A stretch of DNA of 64,000 bases, taken from Gaetbulibacter_A aestuarii (GTDB lineage: Bacteria > Bacteroidota > Bacteroidia > Flavobacteriales > Flavobacteriaceae). The notes under the pieces were generated by a model. That model was not told the origin of the DNA, searched no databases, and was given only the letters and a program-made list of their open reading frames with translations. The stretch's first letter is position 1. Each line of letters starts with the position of its first letter. Below, piece after piece: positions 15,057-24,683 of this stretch. Where the stretch lies: positions 1,798,001-1,862,000 of the forward strand of contig NZ_BAABAY010000001.1 in the NCBI RefSeq assembly GCF_039537665.1, in the 5' to 3' direction. The translations under genes and the position numbers were made by a program.

Positions 15057-16235
15057 ATGAGCCAAGAAGTTTCCAAAAGATATGCCCAACGCGGTGTCTC
15101 AGCATCAAAAGAAGACGTTCATAATGCCATTAAAAATATTGACAAAGGTTTATTTCCAAAAGCCTTTTGTAAGATCGTTCCGGATTATTTAACACAAGAC
15201 CAAAACTATTGTCTGGTGATGCATGCGGATGGTGCCGGAACAAAATCGTCTCTAGCCTATATGTATTGGAAAGAAACCGGTGATCTTTCAGTTTGGAAAG
15301 GTATTGCTCAGGATGCCCTAATCATGAATATCGACGATCTTTTGTGTGTAGGAGCAACTGATAATATCATGCTCTCTTCAACCATTGGAAGAAATAAGAA
15401 TCTTATTCCAGGAGAGGTGATCTCAGCGATTATTAATGGTACCGAAGAACTCATAAACGAACTAAAATCTTTTGGAGTAACCATCTATTCTACCGGTGGA
15501 GAAACTGCCGATGTAGGCGATCTGGTGCGTACCATTATTGTAGACTCTACAGTAACGGCCCGAATGAAACGTTCCAATGTCATCGATAATGCCAATATTC
15601 AAACCGGCGATGTTATCGTAGGTCTCGAGAGTTTTGGACAAGCTACTTACGAAAAAGAATACAACGGCGGTATGGGAAGTAATGGTTTAACTTCGGCGCG
15701 CCATGATGTGTTTCATAATTACCTGGCTAAAAAATATCCTGAAAGTTTCGATGCTTCAGTGCCTTCAGATCTGGTTTATTCCGGTAAGGTAAAGTTAACT
15801 GACCCCGTTAATGAAGTGCCGCTCGATGCCGGAAAATTAGTGCTCTCCCCAACGCGTACTTACGCGCCTATCATTAAAAAGATTCTTTCAAAATATAATA
15901 GTGATACAATTCACGGTATGGTGCATTGTTCAGGTGGAGCGCAAACCAAAATTCTTCATTTTATTGATGAAGGCCATGTGATCAAGGATAATCTATTTCC
16001 TGTGCCACCGCTATTCAAACTTATCCAGGAGCAAAGTAAAACCGATTGGAAAGAAATGTATCAGGTATTTAATTGCGGCCACCGCATGGAGATATATGTA
16101 AGCTCTGAAATTGCAAATGATATTATAGAAATTTCCAAAAGCTTCAATGTTAATGCTCAGATTATTGGTCGGGTAGAGGCATCAAAATCGAAGCGCCTTA
16201 CAATAAAATCACCCTACGGAGAGTTTAGCTATTAA
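15057..16235 (+). CDS. purM: Phosphoribosylformylglycinamidine cyclo-ligase (AIR synthase)
   Basis: This 392-residue protein closes the imidazole ring of purines (FGAM + ATP to AIR). Signatures are VMHADGAGTKSSLAY (ATP and metal site), DALIMNIDDLLCVGA, GGETADVGDLV and YNGGMGSNGLTSARHD. The open frame extends to 14883 but that part is translated repeat DNA; the ATG at 15057 (MSQEVSKRYAQRGVSASKED) follows a promoter match and fits family starts. The protein is longer than E. coli PurM (about 345), as in other Bacteroidota. purU, another formyl/purine gene, is 7 kb away. Confidence 0.9.
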   Translation: MSQEVSKRYAQRGVSASKEDVHNAIKNIDKGLFPKAFCKIVPDYLTQDQNYCLVMHADGAGTKSSLAYMYWKETGDLSVWKGIAQDALIMNIDDLLCVGATDNIMLSSTIGRNKNLIPGEVISAIINGTEELINELKSFGVTIYSTGGETADVGDLVRTIIVDSTVTARMKRSNVIDNANIQTGDVIVGLESFGQATYEKEYNGGMGSNGLTSARHDVFHNYLAKKYPESFDASVPSDLVYSGKVKLTDPVNEVPLDAGKLVLSPTRTYAPIIKKILSKYNSDTIHGMVHCSGGAQTKILHFIDEGHVIKDNLFPVPPLFKLIQEQSKTDWKEMYQVFNCGHRMEIYVSSEIANDIIEISKSFNVNAQIIGRVEASKSKRLTIKSPYGEFSY

Positions 16236-16261
16236 GTTTTCTGTTTTGAAAAATTTGGAAC

Positions 16262-16269
16262 TATTTTTG
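16262..16269 (+). promoter_or_regulatory. Promoter -7 element of the DUF3078 gene
   Basis: TATTTTTG matches TAnnTTTG, 37 bases before the start codon at 16307. Confidence 0.45.
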
Positions 16270-16306
16270 ATAAGAGAGAGATTTTAAAAGCCAAACAACA
16301 CACCAA

Positions 16307-17266
16307 ATGAAGTACATTTTTTTTAGTATAATTTTTATAATTACTCTAAATCTTCAGGCCCAGCCAGACTCTTTATTTCTAAAACTTCCACCCAAAAAAT
16401 ACGATGGTCCTGTTTGGACCAGAAAAAATAATTTTTCCATTAATTTAAATCAGGTATCCTTTGTTAACTGGAATTCCGGTGGATCCAACTCCATTTCGGG
16501 TTTGTTGGGAACTAAAATGATTGCCAATTACAAAGACCGATATTTTACCTGGCGAAATGATGCTGAATTTCGTTATGGTGTGAATAAACAAGAGGCCCGG
16601 GAACTTCGTAAAACAGATGATTTATTTGAATTAAATTCTAATCTGGGATTTCAACCGGATAGTATTTCGAATTGGTTCTACTCCATGAAATTTAATTTCA
16701 GGACCCAGATTTCTGATGGTTTTAAATACCCTAATACAGAGCAACCTATTTCCCGCTTCATGGCGCCGGCCTATTTGTTTTTTGGTGGTGGTATGGAATA
16801 TGGTAAAAATATTGAGCGTTTGTCGTTTTACTTTTCACCTATCACATTAAAGGCAACCTTTGTATTAGATGAGGATCTCGCGAATGATGGTGCCTTTGGT
16901 GTAGATCCTGCAATTTATGATATTGATGGAAATCTCATCAGGAAAGGTAAGCAGGTCAGGCGTGAATTTGGTATTTTGGTAACCAATAGTTATGAGATGG
17001 AAGTTCTTCAAAACGTTGATCTCATTCATCGTATTAGCTTGTACACCGACTATCTCAATAGGTTTGGAAATATTGATATCGATTGGAGCGTTGACTTCAA
17101 TTTCAAGGTTAATAGTTTTATAAGCGCCACTTTAGGATCGCATTTACGGTATGACGATGATGTAAAAACACAGGTGGCCACAGATGTGGAAGGCGTTTTT
17201 GAAGAAGCCGGGCCCAAAGTGCAATGGAAACAGTATTTGGGCTTGGGATTCGCTGTTGACTTTTAA
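16307..17266 (+). CDS. DUF3078 family outer-membrane beta-barrel-like protein
   Basis: This 319-residue protein has a signal peptide (cleavage after LQAQ). The mature part is dominated by alternating aromatic beta strands and ends in F-x-V-D-F, as outer-membrane barrels do. The sequence FVNWNSGGSNSISGL near the N-terminus is the hallmark of DUF3078 proteins of Bacteroidota. Function is unknown. It lies between purM and a ribonucleotide reductase gene on the same strand, with its own promoter match, so no functional link to those genes is implied. Confidence 0.82.
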   Translation: MKYIFFSIIFIITLNLQAQPDSLFLKLPPKKYDGPVWTRKNNFSINLNQVSFVNWNSGGSNSISGLLGTKMIANYKDRYFTWRNDAEFRYGVNKQEARELRKTDDLFELNSNLGFQPDSISNWFYSMKFNFRTQISDGFKYPNTEQPISRFMAPAYLFFGGGMEYGKNIERLSFYFSPITLKATFVLDEDLANDGAFGVDPAIYDIDGNLIRKGKQVRREFGILVTNSYEMEVLQNVDLIHRISLYTDYLNRFGNIDIDWSVDFNFKVNSFISATLGSHLRYDDDVKTQVATDVEGVFEEAGPKVQWKQYLGLGFAVDF

Positions 17267-17460
17267 AAATCTTCGAAAGAAATACTTCAATAAATTTGTT
17301 AACTTTTTTCTGTTGATAAATAGCTAATGAGCTTATTTCCAATATTTTGATAAAAATGAATTGAGATTACATGACAAATGTCATAGTTCAGTTTTACACG
17401 TTCCTTAATTTTATTTCCATTATTCAACAACCTAATTAATCCTAAAATTCCAGTTGTCCG

Positions 17461-20016
17461 ATGGATCTAAATCTCACCAAATTACCCACAAAAACGTATA
17501 CACAAGAAGAGGCTTTTGAAGCTTCTCTCGCTTATTTTGACCAAGATGATCTGGCCGCACGTGTTTGGCTTAACAAGTATGCCTTGAAAGATTCTCAAGG
17601 GAATCTTTATGAAAAAACACCTGACGATATGCACCGCCGTATCGCCAAGGAAATAGCCAGAATCGAATTGCAATATCCCAATCCGCTTTCTGAGGAAAAA
17701 GTTTTCAGTTTGATAAAAAAATTTAAGTACATCGTTCCTCAAGGAAGTCCGATGGCGGGCATTGGTAATCCGTTTCAAATAGCATCATTGTCTAATTGTT
17801 TTGTTATTGGTAATGAAGGACGCTCTGATTCTTATGGTGGCATCATGAAAATTGACGAAGAACAAGTTCAACTCATGAAACGCCGTGGTGGTGTTGGGCA
17901 TGATATGTCGCATATTCGTCCGAAAGGCTCTCCGGTAAAGAATTCAGCTTTAACTTCTACAGGTTTAGTGCCTTTCATGGAACGCTATTCAAATTCAACG
18001 CGCGAGGTTGCACAGGATGGCCGCCGCGGCGCATTAATGTTATCGGTTTCAATAAATCATCCGGATTCCGAGGATTTTATCGATGCGAAATTAGAGCAAG
18101 GCAAAGTTACCGGGGCGAATGTTTCAGTAAGGATCGACGATACTTTTATGAAAGCAGTAAAAGCTGAATCCTCTTATGTTCAAAAATATCCAATTCATAG
18201 TGCGCAACCCAAAGTTTCAAAGTCGGTTGATGCCAAAGCCTTGTGGCATAAAATTGTACACAACGCATGGAAATCTGCAGAACCGGGCATTTTATTCTGG
18301 GATACCATTATTAGGGAATCTGTACCGGATTGTTATGCAGATTTGGGTTACAATACGGTTTCTACCAATCCTTGTGGTGAGATTCCGTTATGCCCTTACG
18401 ATTCCTGCAGGTTGTTGGCCATTAATCTTTTTTCATATGTAGAAGAACCTTTTACCAAGAAGGCGCGTTTCAACTTTGAATTATTTAAAGAACATGTGGC
18501 TTACGCACAACGAATCATGGATGATATCATTGATTTGGAATTAGAAAAAATCGATGCTATTCTAAATAAAATTAATGCAGATCCGGAATCTGATGAGATC
18601 AAATCTACAGAGCGTAATTTATGGCTGAATATTAAAAAGAAAGCACAACAAGGACGCCGCACCGGTGTTGGTATTACAGCCGAAGGCGATATGCTGGCAG
18701 CACTTGGTATTCGATATGGAAGCGAAAAAGGCAATGCTTTTTCATTACAAGTTCACAAAACCATAGCGCTTGAAGCTTACAGAGCATCAGTTCATTTAGC
18801 TAAGGATCGCGGGGCTTTTCCTATTTACGATGCGAATCGGGAAAAAGATAATCCATTTATAAATCGTTTGAAGGAAGCTGATAGTCAGTTGTATTACGAA
18901 ATGCTGGAATATGGCCGACGTAATATCGCGCTTTTAACCATTGCGCCTACGGGAACTACCAGTTTAATGACCCAAACAACTTCGGGAATTGAACCTGTGT
19001 TCATGCCGGTTTACAAACGCCGTCGTAAAGTAAATCCTAATGACAAAAATGTTCGTGTGGATTTTGTTGATGAAGTTGGTGATTCCTGGGAAGAATATCT
19101 TGTGTTTCACCATCGATTCAAACAATGGATGGCTGTTAATGGTATTGATACCTCGAAAAACCTGTCGCAGGAAGAGATCGATGGGCTTATTAAAAAATCA
19201 CCCTATTATAAAGGCACCTCAAATGATGTTGATTGGTTGAGTAAAGTGCGTATGCAGGGCGCTATTCAAAAATGGGTAGATCATTCTATTAGTGTTACCA
19301 TAAATTTACCAAACGACGTTCCTGAGGAATTGGTAGGTGAACTTTACATGAAAGCCTGGGAAGTAGGGTGTAAAGGTGTTACCGTTTATCGTGACGGTTC
19401 ACGTTCGGGTGTGCTTATTTCCACAGGGGAGAAAAAGGAGGAAACTCCCGAAACCAATCTGAGTGTATTCCCTGTAAAACGGCCTCAAACTTTGGGGGCT
19501 GATGTTATTCGATTTCAAAATAATAAAGAAAAATGGATCGCTTTCATTGGTTTGATCGATAATAGGCCTTATGAGATCTTCACCGGTTTGGCTGATGATG
19601 AGGATGGGATTTTGCTACCCCGTTGGGTGAATGAAGGACTGATCATTAAAAACAGAGATGAACACGGCGTATCGCGATACGATTTTCAATTTAAGAACAA
19701 AAGAGGGTATAAGACGACCATCGAAGGGTTATCTCATAAATTCAATCCTGAATTTTGGAACTATGCTAAACTGATTTCAGGAACCCTTCGCCATGGTATG
19801 CCCATTGATAAAACGGTTGATCTGATTAACAGTTTACAGTTGGATAGCGAATCCATAAATACCTGGAAAAATGGTGTGGTTCGGGCCTTAAAACGCTATG
19901 TTGCAAACGGAACCAAAGCGAAAGGTCAACATTGTGGTCATTGTGGTTCGGAAAATTTAATATACCAGGAAGGTTGTTTGACCTGTCAGGATTGTGGCTC
20001 CTCAAAATGTGGTTAA
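17461..20016 (+). CDS. nrdJ: Adenosylcobalamin-dependent (class II) ribonucleotide reductase
   Basis: This 851-residue enzyme reduces ribonucleotides to deoxyribonucleotides for DNA synthesis, using a radical formed from vitamin B12 rather than an oxygen-dependent second subunit. Active-site signatures are ASLSNCFV (first redox cysteine), STNPCGEIPL (catalytic cysteine and glutamate) and APTGTTSLMTQTTSGIEP. The C-terminus is a zinc-ribbon-like tail with eight cysteines (CGHCGS, then CLTCQDCGSSKCG), which may shuttle electrons from thioredoxin or bind metal. No second subunit gene is adjacent. The gene is followed by a weak intrinsic terminator. Confidence 0.9.
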   Translation: MDLNLTKLPTKTYTQEEAFEASLAYFDQDDLAARVWLNKYALKDSQGNLYEKTPDDMHRRIAKEIARIELQYPNPLSEEKVFSLIKKFKYIVPQGSPMAGIGNPFQIASLSNCFVIGNEGRSDSYGGIMKIDEEQVQLMKRRGGVGHDMSHIRPKGSPVKNSALTSTGLVPFMERYSNSTREVAQDGRRGALMLSVSINHPDSEDFIDAKLEQGKVTGANVSVRIDDTFMKAVKAESSYVQKYPIHSAQPKVSKSVDAKALWHKIVHNAWKSAEPGILFWDTIIRESVPDCYADLGYNTVSTNPCGEIPLCPYDSCRLLAINLFSYVEEPFTKKARFNFELFKEHVAYAQRIMDDIIDLELEKIDAILNKINADPESDEIKSTERNLWLNIKKKAQQGRRTGVGITAEGDMLAALGIRYGSEKGNAFSLQVHKTIALEAYRASVHLAKDRGAFPIYDANREKDNPFINRLKEADSQLYYEMLEYGRRNIALLTIAPTGTTSLMTQTTSGIEPVFMPVYKRRRKVNPNDKNVRVDFVDEVGDSWEEYLVFHHRFKQWMAVNGIDTSKNLSQEEIDGLIKKSPYYKGTSNDVDWLSKVRMQGAIQKWVDHSISVTINLPNDVPEELVGELYMKAWEVGCKGVTVYRDGSRSGVLISTGEKKEETPETNLSVFPVKRPQTLGADVIRFQNNKEKWIAFIGLIDNRPYEIFTGLADDEDGILLPRWVNEGLIIKNRDEHGVSRYDFQFKNKRGYKTTIEGLSHKFNPEFWNYAKLISGTLRHGMPIDKTVDLINSLQLDSESINTWKNGVVRALKRYVANGTKAKGQHCGHCGSENLIYQEGCLTCQDCGSSKCG

Positions 20017-20030
20017 AAAAGATTTGCTTG

Positions 20031-20070
20031 CTTCAAAAAGTCTTGTAACTTGGTTTTGAAGTGCTTTTTT
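20031..20070 (+). terminator. Weak intrinsic terminator after nrdJ
   Basis: CTTCAAAA (20031-20038) pairs with TTTTGAAG (20054-20061) around a 15-base loop, followed by TGC and six T. Confidence 0.5.
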
Positions 20071-20129
20071 CATGTGAAAGAAATGCTTTTTTAGCAGCTT
20101 AAATAGCATGGCAAATTCATTATTTATCG

Positions 20130-20137
20130 TATTTTTG
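20130..20137 (+). promoter_or_regulatory. Promoter -7 element of prfA-pyrF
   Basis: TATTTTTG matches TAnnTTTG, 20 bases before the prfA start. Confidence 0.5.
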
Positions 20138-20157
20138 AACCACAATTACAAAGGCAG

Positions 20158-21234
20158 ATGTTAGAGAAATTACAAATTGTAAAACAACGTTTTGATGAGG
20201 TGAGTGATTTGATCATTCAACCGGATATCATGTCCGATCAAAAACGATACATACAACTCAATAAGGAATATAAAGATTTAAAGGTTTTGATGGATAAGCG
20301 TGCTGATTACATTGAAGCCACTGATAACTTGAAGGAGGCAGAGCAACTTATTTCGGAAAGTTCAGATGAAGAAATGGTTGAAATGGCTAAAATGCAGTAT
20401 GAGGAAGCTAAGGAGCGCATTCCAAAGCTGGAGGATGAAATTAAATACTTATTGATCCCGAAAGATCCTGAAGATTCTAAAAATGCCGTGGTTGAATTAC
20501 GTGCCGGAACCGGTGGGGATGAAGCCAGTATTTTTGCCGGTGATCTTTTTAGAATGTATTCCAAATATTGCGAAAGTAAAGGTTGGAAGGTTGATGTTGT
20601 TGATTTTAGTGAAGGAACCAATGGTGGTTTTAAAGAGATCCAGTTCGAGGTTTCCGGTGAAGATGTATATGGTACTTTGAAGTTTGAAGCCGGTGTGCAT
20701 CGCGTACAACGTGTGCCACAAACCGAAACACAAGGGCGTGTGCATACCAGTGCAGCAACATGCATGGTATTTCCTGAGGCTGAAGAATTCGATATTGAGA
20801 TCGATCCGAAAGATGTGCGTATTGATTATTTTTGTTCTTCCGGGCCGGGTGGTCAATCGGTAAACACAACCTATTCCGCCGTAAGGCTAACTCACGAACC
20901 TACAGGAATTGTAGCGCAGTGTCAGGACCAAAAGTCGCAACATAAGAATAAAGAGAAAGCTTTTAAAGTATTGCGCTCGCGTTTATACGATTTGGAATTA
21001 GCGAAGAAGCAGGAGGAAGATGCAGCGAAACGTGGTAGTATGGTATCTTCTGGCGACCGTAGTGCTAAGATCCGAACCTATAATTATCCACAAGGGCGTG
21101 TTACCGATCACCGTATTGGTTTAACGCTTTACGATTTGCAGAACATCATAAACGGCGATATTCAAAAAATAATTGACGAATTACAATTAGCTGAAAACAC
21201 TGAAAAGTTAAAGGCTACCGATGAGTTAATTTAA
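20158..21234 (+). CDS. prfA: Peptide chain release factor 1
   Basis: This 358-residue protein terminates translation at UAA and UAG. The catalytic GGQ tripeptide is at 231-233 (SSGPGGQSVNTTYS). The codon-recognition tripeptide position reads PQT (187-189, in VQRVPQTETQGRVHTSAA); E. coli RF1 has PAT there and RF2 has SPF, so this is RF1. The length is normal. It is followed 15 bases later by pyrF, probably in the same transcript. Because RF1 reads UAG, it would act on the amber codon seen in blaR1. Confidence 0.93.
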   Translation: MLEKLQIVKQRFDEVSDLIIQPDIMSDQKRYIQLNKEYKDLKVLMDKRADYIEATDNLKEAEQLISESSDEEMVEMAKMQYEEAKERIPKLEDEIKYLLIPKDPEDSKNAVVELRAGTGGDEASIFAGDLFRMYSKYCESKGWKVDVVDFSEGTNGGFKEIQFEVSGEDVYGTLKFEAGVHRVQRVPQTETQGRVHTSAATCMVFPEAEEFDIEIDPKDVRIDYFCSSGPGGQSVNTTYSAVRLTHEPTGIVAQCQDQKSQHKNKEKAFKVLRSRLYDLELAKKQEEDAAKRGSMVSSGDRSAKIRTYNYPQGRVTDHRIGLTLYDLQNIINGDIQKIIDELQLAENTEKLKATDELI

Positions 21235-21249
21235 GCCTATTAATGACCT

Positions 21250-22074
21250 ATGACTCAAGACCAACTGATCCATCAAATAAAAACCAAACAGTCCTTTCTT
21301 TGTATTGGTTTGGATGTTGATTTGAATAAAATTCCTGAGGTTCTTTTAAAAGAGGACGATCCTATTTTTGCATTCAACAAAGCGATTATTGATGCCACAC
21401 ATCATTTATGTGTAGCCTACAAACCCAACACCGCATTTTACGAAGCTTATGGTTTAAAAGGCTGGAAAGCTTTAGAAAAAACGATTGCTTATTTAAATGA
21501 AAAGTATCCGGAGATCTTTACCATAGCTGATGCCAAGCGAGGCGATATTGGAAATACAAGCGCCATGTATGCCAAAGCATTTTTTGAGGATCTGGCTTTT
21601 GATTCGGTTACAGTGGCGCCTTATATGGGTAAGGATTCTGTGGAACCTTTTTTAAGCTTCGAAAATAAATACACGATTTTGCTGGCCTTGACATCCAATG
21701 TGGGAGCCTATGATTTTCAAACGAAAAATGTTGATGATAAGGCCTTGTACAAACACGTTTTGGAAACTTCAAAAACCTGGGAAAATGCAGAGCGATTAAT
21801 GTATGTGGTAGGCGCAACTAAGGCGGAATTTTTAGAAGATATTCGTAAAATTATTCCAGATAGTTTTCTGCTGGTTCCCGGCGTTGGAGCGCAGGGAGGA
21901 AGTCTTGAGGAGGTTTGTAAATACGGGATGAATAAAAACATTGGTTTATTGATAAATTCATCTCGAGGTATTATTTATGCCTCAAAGGAAACGGACTTCG
22001 CTGAAGCTGCAGATCTAAAAGCCAAAGAACTTCAAAGCGCTATGGCGGCTATTCTTGATCGGTCTGAGTCTTGA
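21250..22074 (+). CDS. pyrF: Orotidine 5'-phosphate decarboxylase (type 2)
   Basis: This 274-residue enzyme performs the last step of UMP synthesis. The catalytic block IADAKRGDIGNTS has Lys96 between two aspartates, as in the type 2 (mycobacterial-like) subfamily, whose members are longer than E. coli PyrF (about 245). LVPGVGAQGG forms the phosphate-binding loop and INSSRGIIYAS the final strand. It lies 15 bases after prfA on the same strand. A small leftward frame overlaps its last 26 bases. Confidence 0.92.
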   Translation: MTQDQLIHQIKTKQSFLCIGLDVDLNKIPEVLLKEDDPIFAFNKAIIDATHHLCVAYKPNTAFYEAYGLKGWKALEKTIAYLNEKYPEIFTIADAKRGDIGNTSAMYAKAFFEDLAFDSVTVAPYMGKDSVEPFLSFENKYTILLALTSNVGAYDFQTKNVDDKALYKHVLETSKTWENAERLMYVVGATKAEFLEDIRKIIPDSFLLVPGVGAQGGSLEEVCKYGMNKNIGLLINSSRGIIYASKETDFAEAADLKAKELQSAMAAILDRSES

Positions 22075-22210
22075 AATTGAAATGCTCGGGAAACTCTAGT
22101 TTATCCAGATCATCAACCAGACTAGTTGCTAAAACCTCAAAGGTTTTTAGGTTTAATACTTTGTCTAAATTCGGGGTTATTCTACCCACTCTGCAAAATT
22201 GAAGTGTCAT
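22049..22210 (-). CDS. Possible 53-residue protein of unknown function
   Basis: The frame starts at an ATG (22210) and reads MTLQFCRVGRITPNLDKVL, then NLKTFEVLATSLVDDLDKL, then EFPEHFNFKTQTDQE. It overlaps the 3' end of pyrF in antisense by 26 bases. The composition looks like a soluble small protein and codon choice is ordinary. There is no recognised family and no clear promoter. It may be chance. Confidence 0.3.
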   Translation of the reverse strand: MTLQFCRVGRITPNLDKVLNLKTFEVLATSLVDDLDKLEFPEHFNFKTQTDQE

Positions 22211-22408
22211 AGTTTTTTATTTTTAAAATACGGTGTTTTATATGTTTTAGTTGTAATCAAAAGGTTAAATAAACGCTAAATTTCGCCTTGCTATCTTTTT
22301 AAAATCCAGGTTTTTAATTTGAATTTTCCCTATAATGTTTTGTTAATTAACAGACGATATCTTATTAATCTTCATAACTTTAAGAGTCAATCAACATCTT
22401 AAAAAACA
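22211..22408. other. AT-rich intergenic region, no feature recognised
   Basis: No open frame, hairpin terminator or exact promoter match was found between the possible small gene and the secreted protein at 22409. Confidence 0.5.
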
Positions 22409-22909
22409 ATGAAACATTTTATTTTCCTTTTGTTATTAGGATCTTCCATGACTCTAAATTCACAAAATACGACTTGCAAATGCTGTACCGAAAATTATAA
22501 AGCCTTCGATTTTTGGTTAGGAGAGTGGACAGTTTACAAACCTGACGGGTCTTTAGCCGGCACCAATTCAATAGATAAGATCCAGGGAAATTGTGTTGTT
22601 CGTGAAAATTGGAAAAGTGCTCAAGGTAATTATACCGGGACCAGTAGTAATTTTTACAATGCACAAACCGGTGAGTGGGAACAGATCTGGATCGATAATC
22701 AGGGTGGTAGTCTTCATTTAAAAGGACACCGAGTTGGAAATCAAATGATTTTAAAAAGTGATATGCTCAAAGGAAATGATGGTATTCCTTTTTATCATCA
22801 AATAACATGGACCAAAAATGACGATGGCAGCGTCCGGCAATACTGGGAAACCTTTAAAAAGAAAGACACTATTGTAGCCTTCAATGGTTTGTATAAAAAG
22901 ACCGAATAA
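22409..22909 (+). CDS. Secreted protein with DUF1579-like FWLGEW motif
   Basis: This 166-residue protein has a signal peptide (MKHFIFLLLLGSSMTLNSQ). The mature part begins with a cysteine cluster (TCKCC), then FDFWLGEWTVYKPDG, then GNCVVRENWKS and GEWEQIWIDNQGG. The aromatic motif at the first strand and the beta-rich rest suggest a small lipocalin-like barrel, as in DUF1579-type proteins. The ligand and role are unknown. It is convergent with the DUF4197 lipoprotein gene, 3 bases away, with no obvious terminator between. Confidence 0.65.
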   Translation: MKHFIFLLLLGSSMTLNSQNTTCKCCTENYKAFDFWLGEWTVYKPDGSLAGTNSIDKIQGNCVVRENWKSAQGNYTGTSSNFYNAQTGEWEQIWIDNQGGSLHLKGHRVGNQMILKSDMLKGNDGIPFYHQITWTKNDDGSVRQYWETFKKKDTIVAFNGLYKKTE

Positions 22910-22912
22910 TAT

Positions 22913-23617
22913 CTAATCCTGAAGTGCAAATACCTTTTTCAATAAGGTTGTAGTTCGCGCCGCAAAATTGTTTCGAATATCCTTTTCTTCTAGAGCTATC
23001 ATGGTATAAACACCTTTTAACGCTTCGCCTGTAACATAATCTGTAAGATCCGGATTTACATCAGCCGTTAATGGTAAGGCATTGTATTTATTTATCAGGG
23101 AGCTCCAAATTTCATTAGCTCCCACTTTATCAAAGGAGTTTTTAATTACAGGGTTGAATTTGGAATATAAAGGTGATTCTGTTTTTAATTTTAAATATGT
23201 CGTGGCTGCTTCATCATTGCCCAATAAAATATTTTTAGCGTCGTCAAAAGTGATCTCTTTTACAGCATTCACAAAAATTGGTGTGGCCTCTTTTACGGCA
23301 TCTTCCGCAGCGCGGTTCATCAATTTTAAACCTTCATCGGCTAAACTGCTCAAACCGATATCTCTTAGGGTCTTATCAACTTTTTGAAGTTCTTCCGGTA
23401 AAAGTATCTTTACCAAAGCGTTTTTATAAAATCCGTCGGTTTGCGTGAGTTTACTCACTTGTTTTTCAATACCCTGGTCTAAGGCTTGTCTTAGTCCGGC
23501 AGCAATATCAGCGTTACTAAGTGTTCCGCCTTGCGGTATTTGATTTACTACTTGTTGAAGTTCGGCGCAGGCTGTTAGGTTTAGTAACAGGCAAATAGCA
23601 ATGATTTTTTTAAGCAT
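22913..23617 (-). CDS. DUF4197 family lipoprotein
   Basis: This 234-residue protein has a lipoprotein signal (MLKKIIAICLLLNLTAC, lipobox LTAC), so it is anchored at the periplasmic or outer membrane. The body is almost wholly alpha-helical, with GGTLSNADIAAGLRQALDQG and KILLPEEL-x-x-V motifs that fit DUF4197, a family of unknown function widespread in Bacteroidota and Proteobacteria. It stands 67 bases downstream of purU on the same strand, so read-through from purU is possible. Confidence 0.82.
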   Translation of the reverse strand: MLKKIIAICLLLNLTACAELQQVVNQIPQGGTLSNADIAAGLRQALDQGIEKQVSKLTQTDGFYKNALVKILLPEELQKVDKTLRDIGLSSLADEGLKLMNRAAEDAVKEATPIFVNAVKEITFDDAKNILLGNDEAATTYLKLKTESPLYSKFNPVIKNSFDKVGANEIWSSLINKYNALPLTADVNPDLTDYVTGEALKGVYTMIALEEKDIRNNFAARTTTLLKKVFALQD

Positions 23618-23684
23618 GATATGGGGTTTTGGTTCTGTAAATATAGTTTTTAAATTTTAACTGTTTTTGAAGTGCAGTTTAATC

Positions 23685-24539
23685 CTATGAGAAAATAACG
23701 GTTTTGTTATTATAAACCATAACTTTTCGTTGTGCGTGAAGTTTCACAGCATTAGATAAAACGATTTTCTCCAGATCACGTCCCTTAGAAATTAGATCGT
23801 GGATATTATGCGAATGTGACACACGGGTTACATCCTGCTCGATAATCGGACCGGCGTCTAAAGCTTCAGTAACATAGTGACTTGTAGCTCCAATAATTTT
23901 AACGCCACGCTTGAAGGCAGAATGATAGGGTTTAGCACCTACAAAAGCAGGTAAAAATGAATGGTGGATGTTTATGATCTTGTTAGGATACTCCGAAATA
24001 ATCTTAGAAGTAACAATTTGCATATAACGCGCCAAAACAATAAAATCAATACCGTGTTCTTTGAGTAATTCCAGTTGTTTTTCCTCAGCTTTTTCTTTGG
24101 TGTCTTTAGTAACAGGAATATGATAAAACGGAATATTGAAACGATCTGCGATAGACTTAAGATCATTATGATTACTAATAATGAAAGGGATTTCCAGAGG
24201 CAATTCTCCCGAATGATACCGTCCTAACAGGTCGTACAAACAATGGTCATATTTCGAAACGAACAAGGCCATTTTGGTTTGACTCTCGGAGGAATATACC
24301 CGCCATTTCATCTTGAACGATTCAGCTAAGGTGTTTTTAAAAGAATCTTTAAATTGTTCCGATGAGAATTCCGTACCCTCAAATTCCGCCTCAAGGCGCA
24401 TGAAAAAAATATTCTGCTCACGATCTACATGCTGATCTAAATACACAATATTACCACCTTGATCCGCAATAAAATTAGTCACTCGAGCAATAATATTCGG
24501 CCGATCTTTACAGTGAATGAGAAGCGTGATTTTTTTCAT
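23685..24539 (-). CDS. purU: Formyltetrahydrofolate deformylase
   Basis: This 284-residue enzyme hydrolyses 10-formyl-tetrahydrofolate to formate and tetrahydrofolate, balancing one-carbon pools and supplying formate for purine synthesis. An N-terminal ACT domain (about 1-80, LLIHCKDRPNIIARVTNF) precedes the formyltransferase fold, with NIHHSFLPAFVGAKPY carrying the catalytic Asn-His pair and GATSHYVTEALDAGPIIEQD carrying the conserved aspartate. The length is normal. It is divergent from the B12 mutase gene at 24684. Confidence 0.93.
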   Translation of the reverse strand: MKKITLLIHCKDRPNIIARVTNFIADQGGNIVYLDQHVDREQNIFFMRLEAEFEGTEFSSEQFKDSFKNTLAESFKMKWRVYSSESQTKMALFVSKYDHCLYDLLGRYHSGELPLEIPFIISNHNDLKSIADRFNIPFYHIPVTKDTKEKAEEKQLELLKEHGIDFIVLARYMQIVTSKIISEYPNKIINIHHSFLPAFVGAKPYHSAFKRGVKIIGATSHYVTEALDAGPIIEQDVTRVSHSHNIHDLISKGRDLEKIVLSNAVKLHAQRKVMVYNNKTVIFS

Positions 24540-24683
24540 CTAGAGCTGAAATTTAGGGAACTAAATTAAATGAAATTATGAGCTAAATGTATTTTCATAA
24601 TAATTTTATAAAATAATAGGTAAACCTTAATAATTTTTGAATATTTCGTAAATTGCGGAACCAATTTTGATAATATTTTATTG

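Noticed and set aside
20830..20870. Antisense frames inside prfA and other core genes
   Set aside because: These long shadow frames arise from codon bias of the real gene and carry no recognisable motif.
24540..24683. Possible cobalamin riboswitch before icmF
   Set aside because: The gap is only 144 bases, AT-rich, and lacks the conserved B12-box type sequence.
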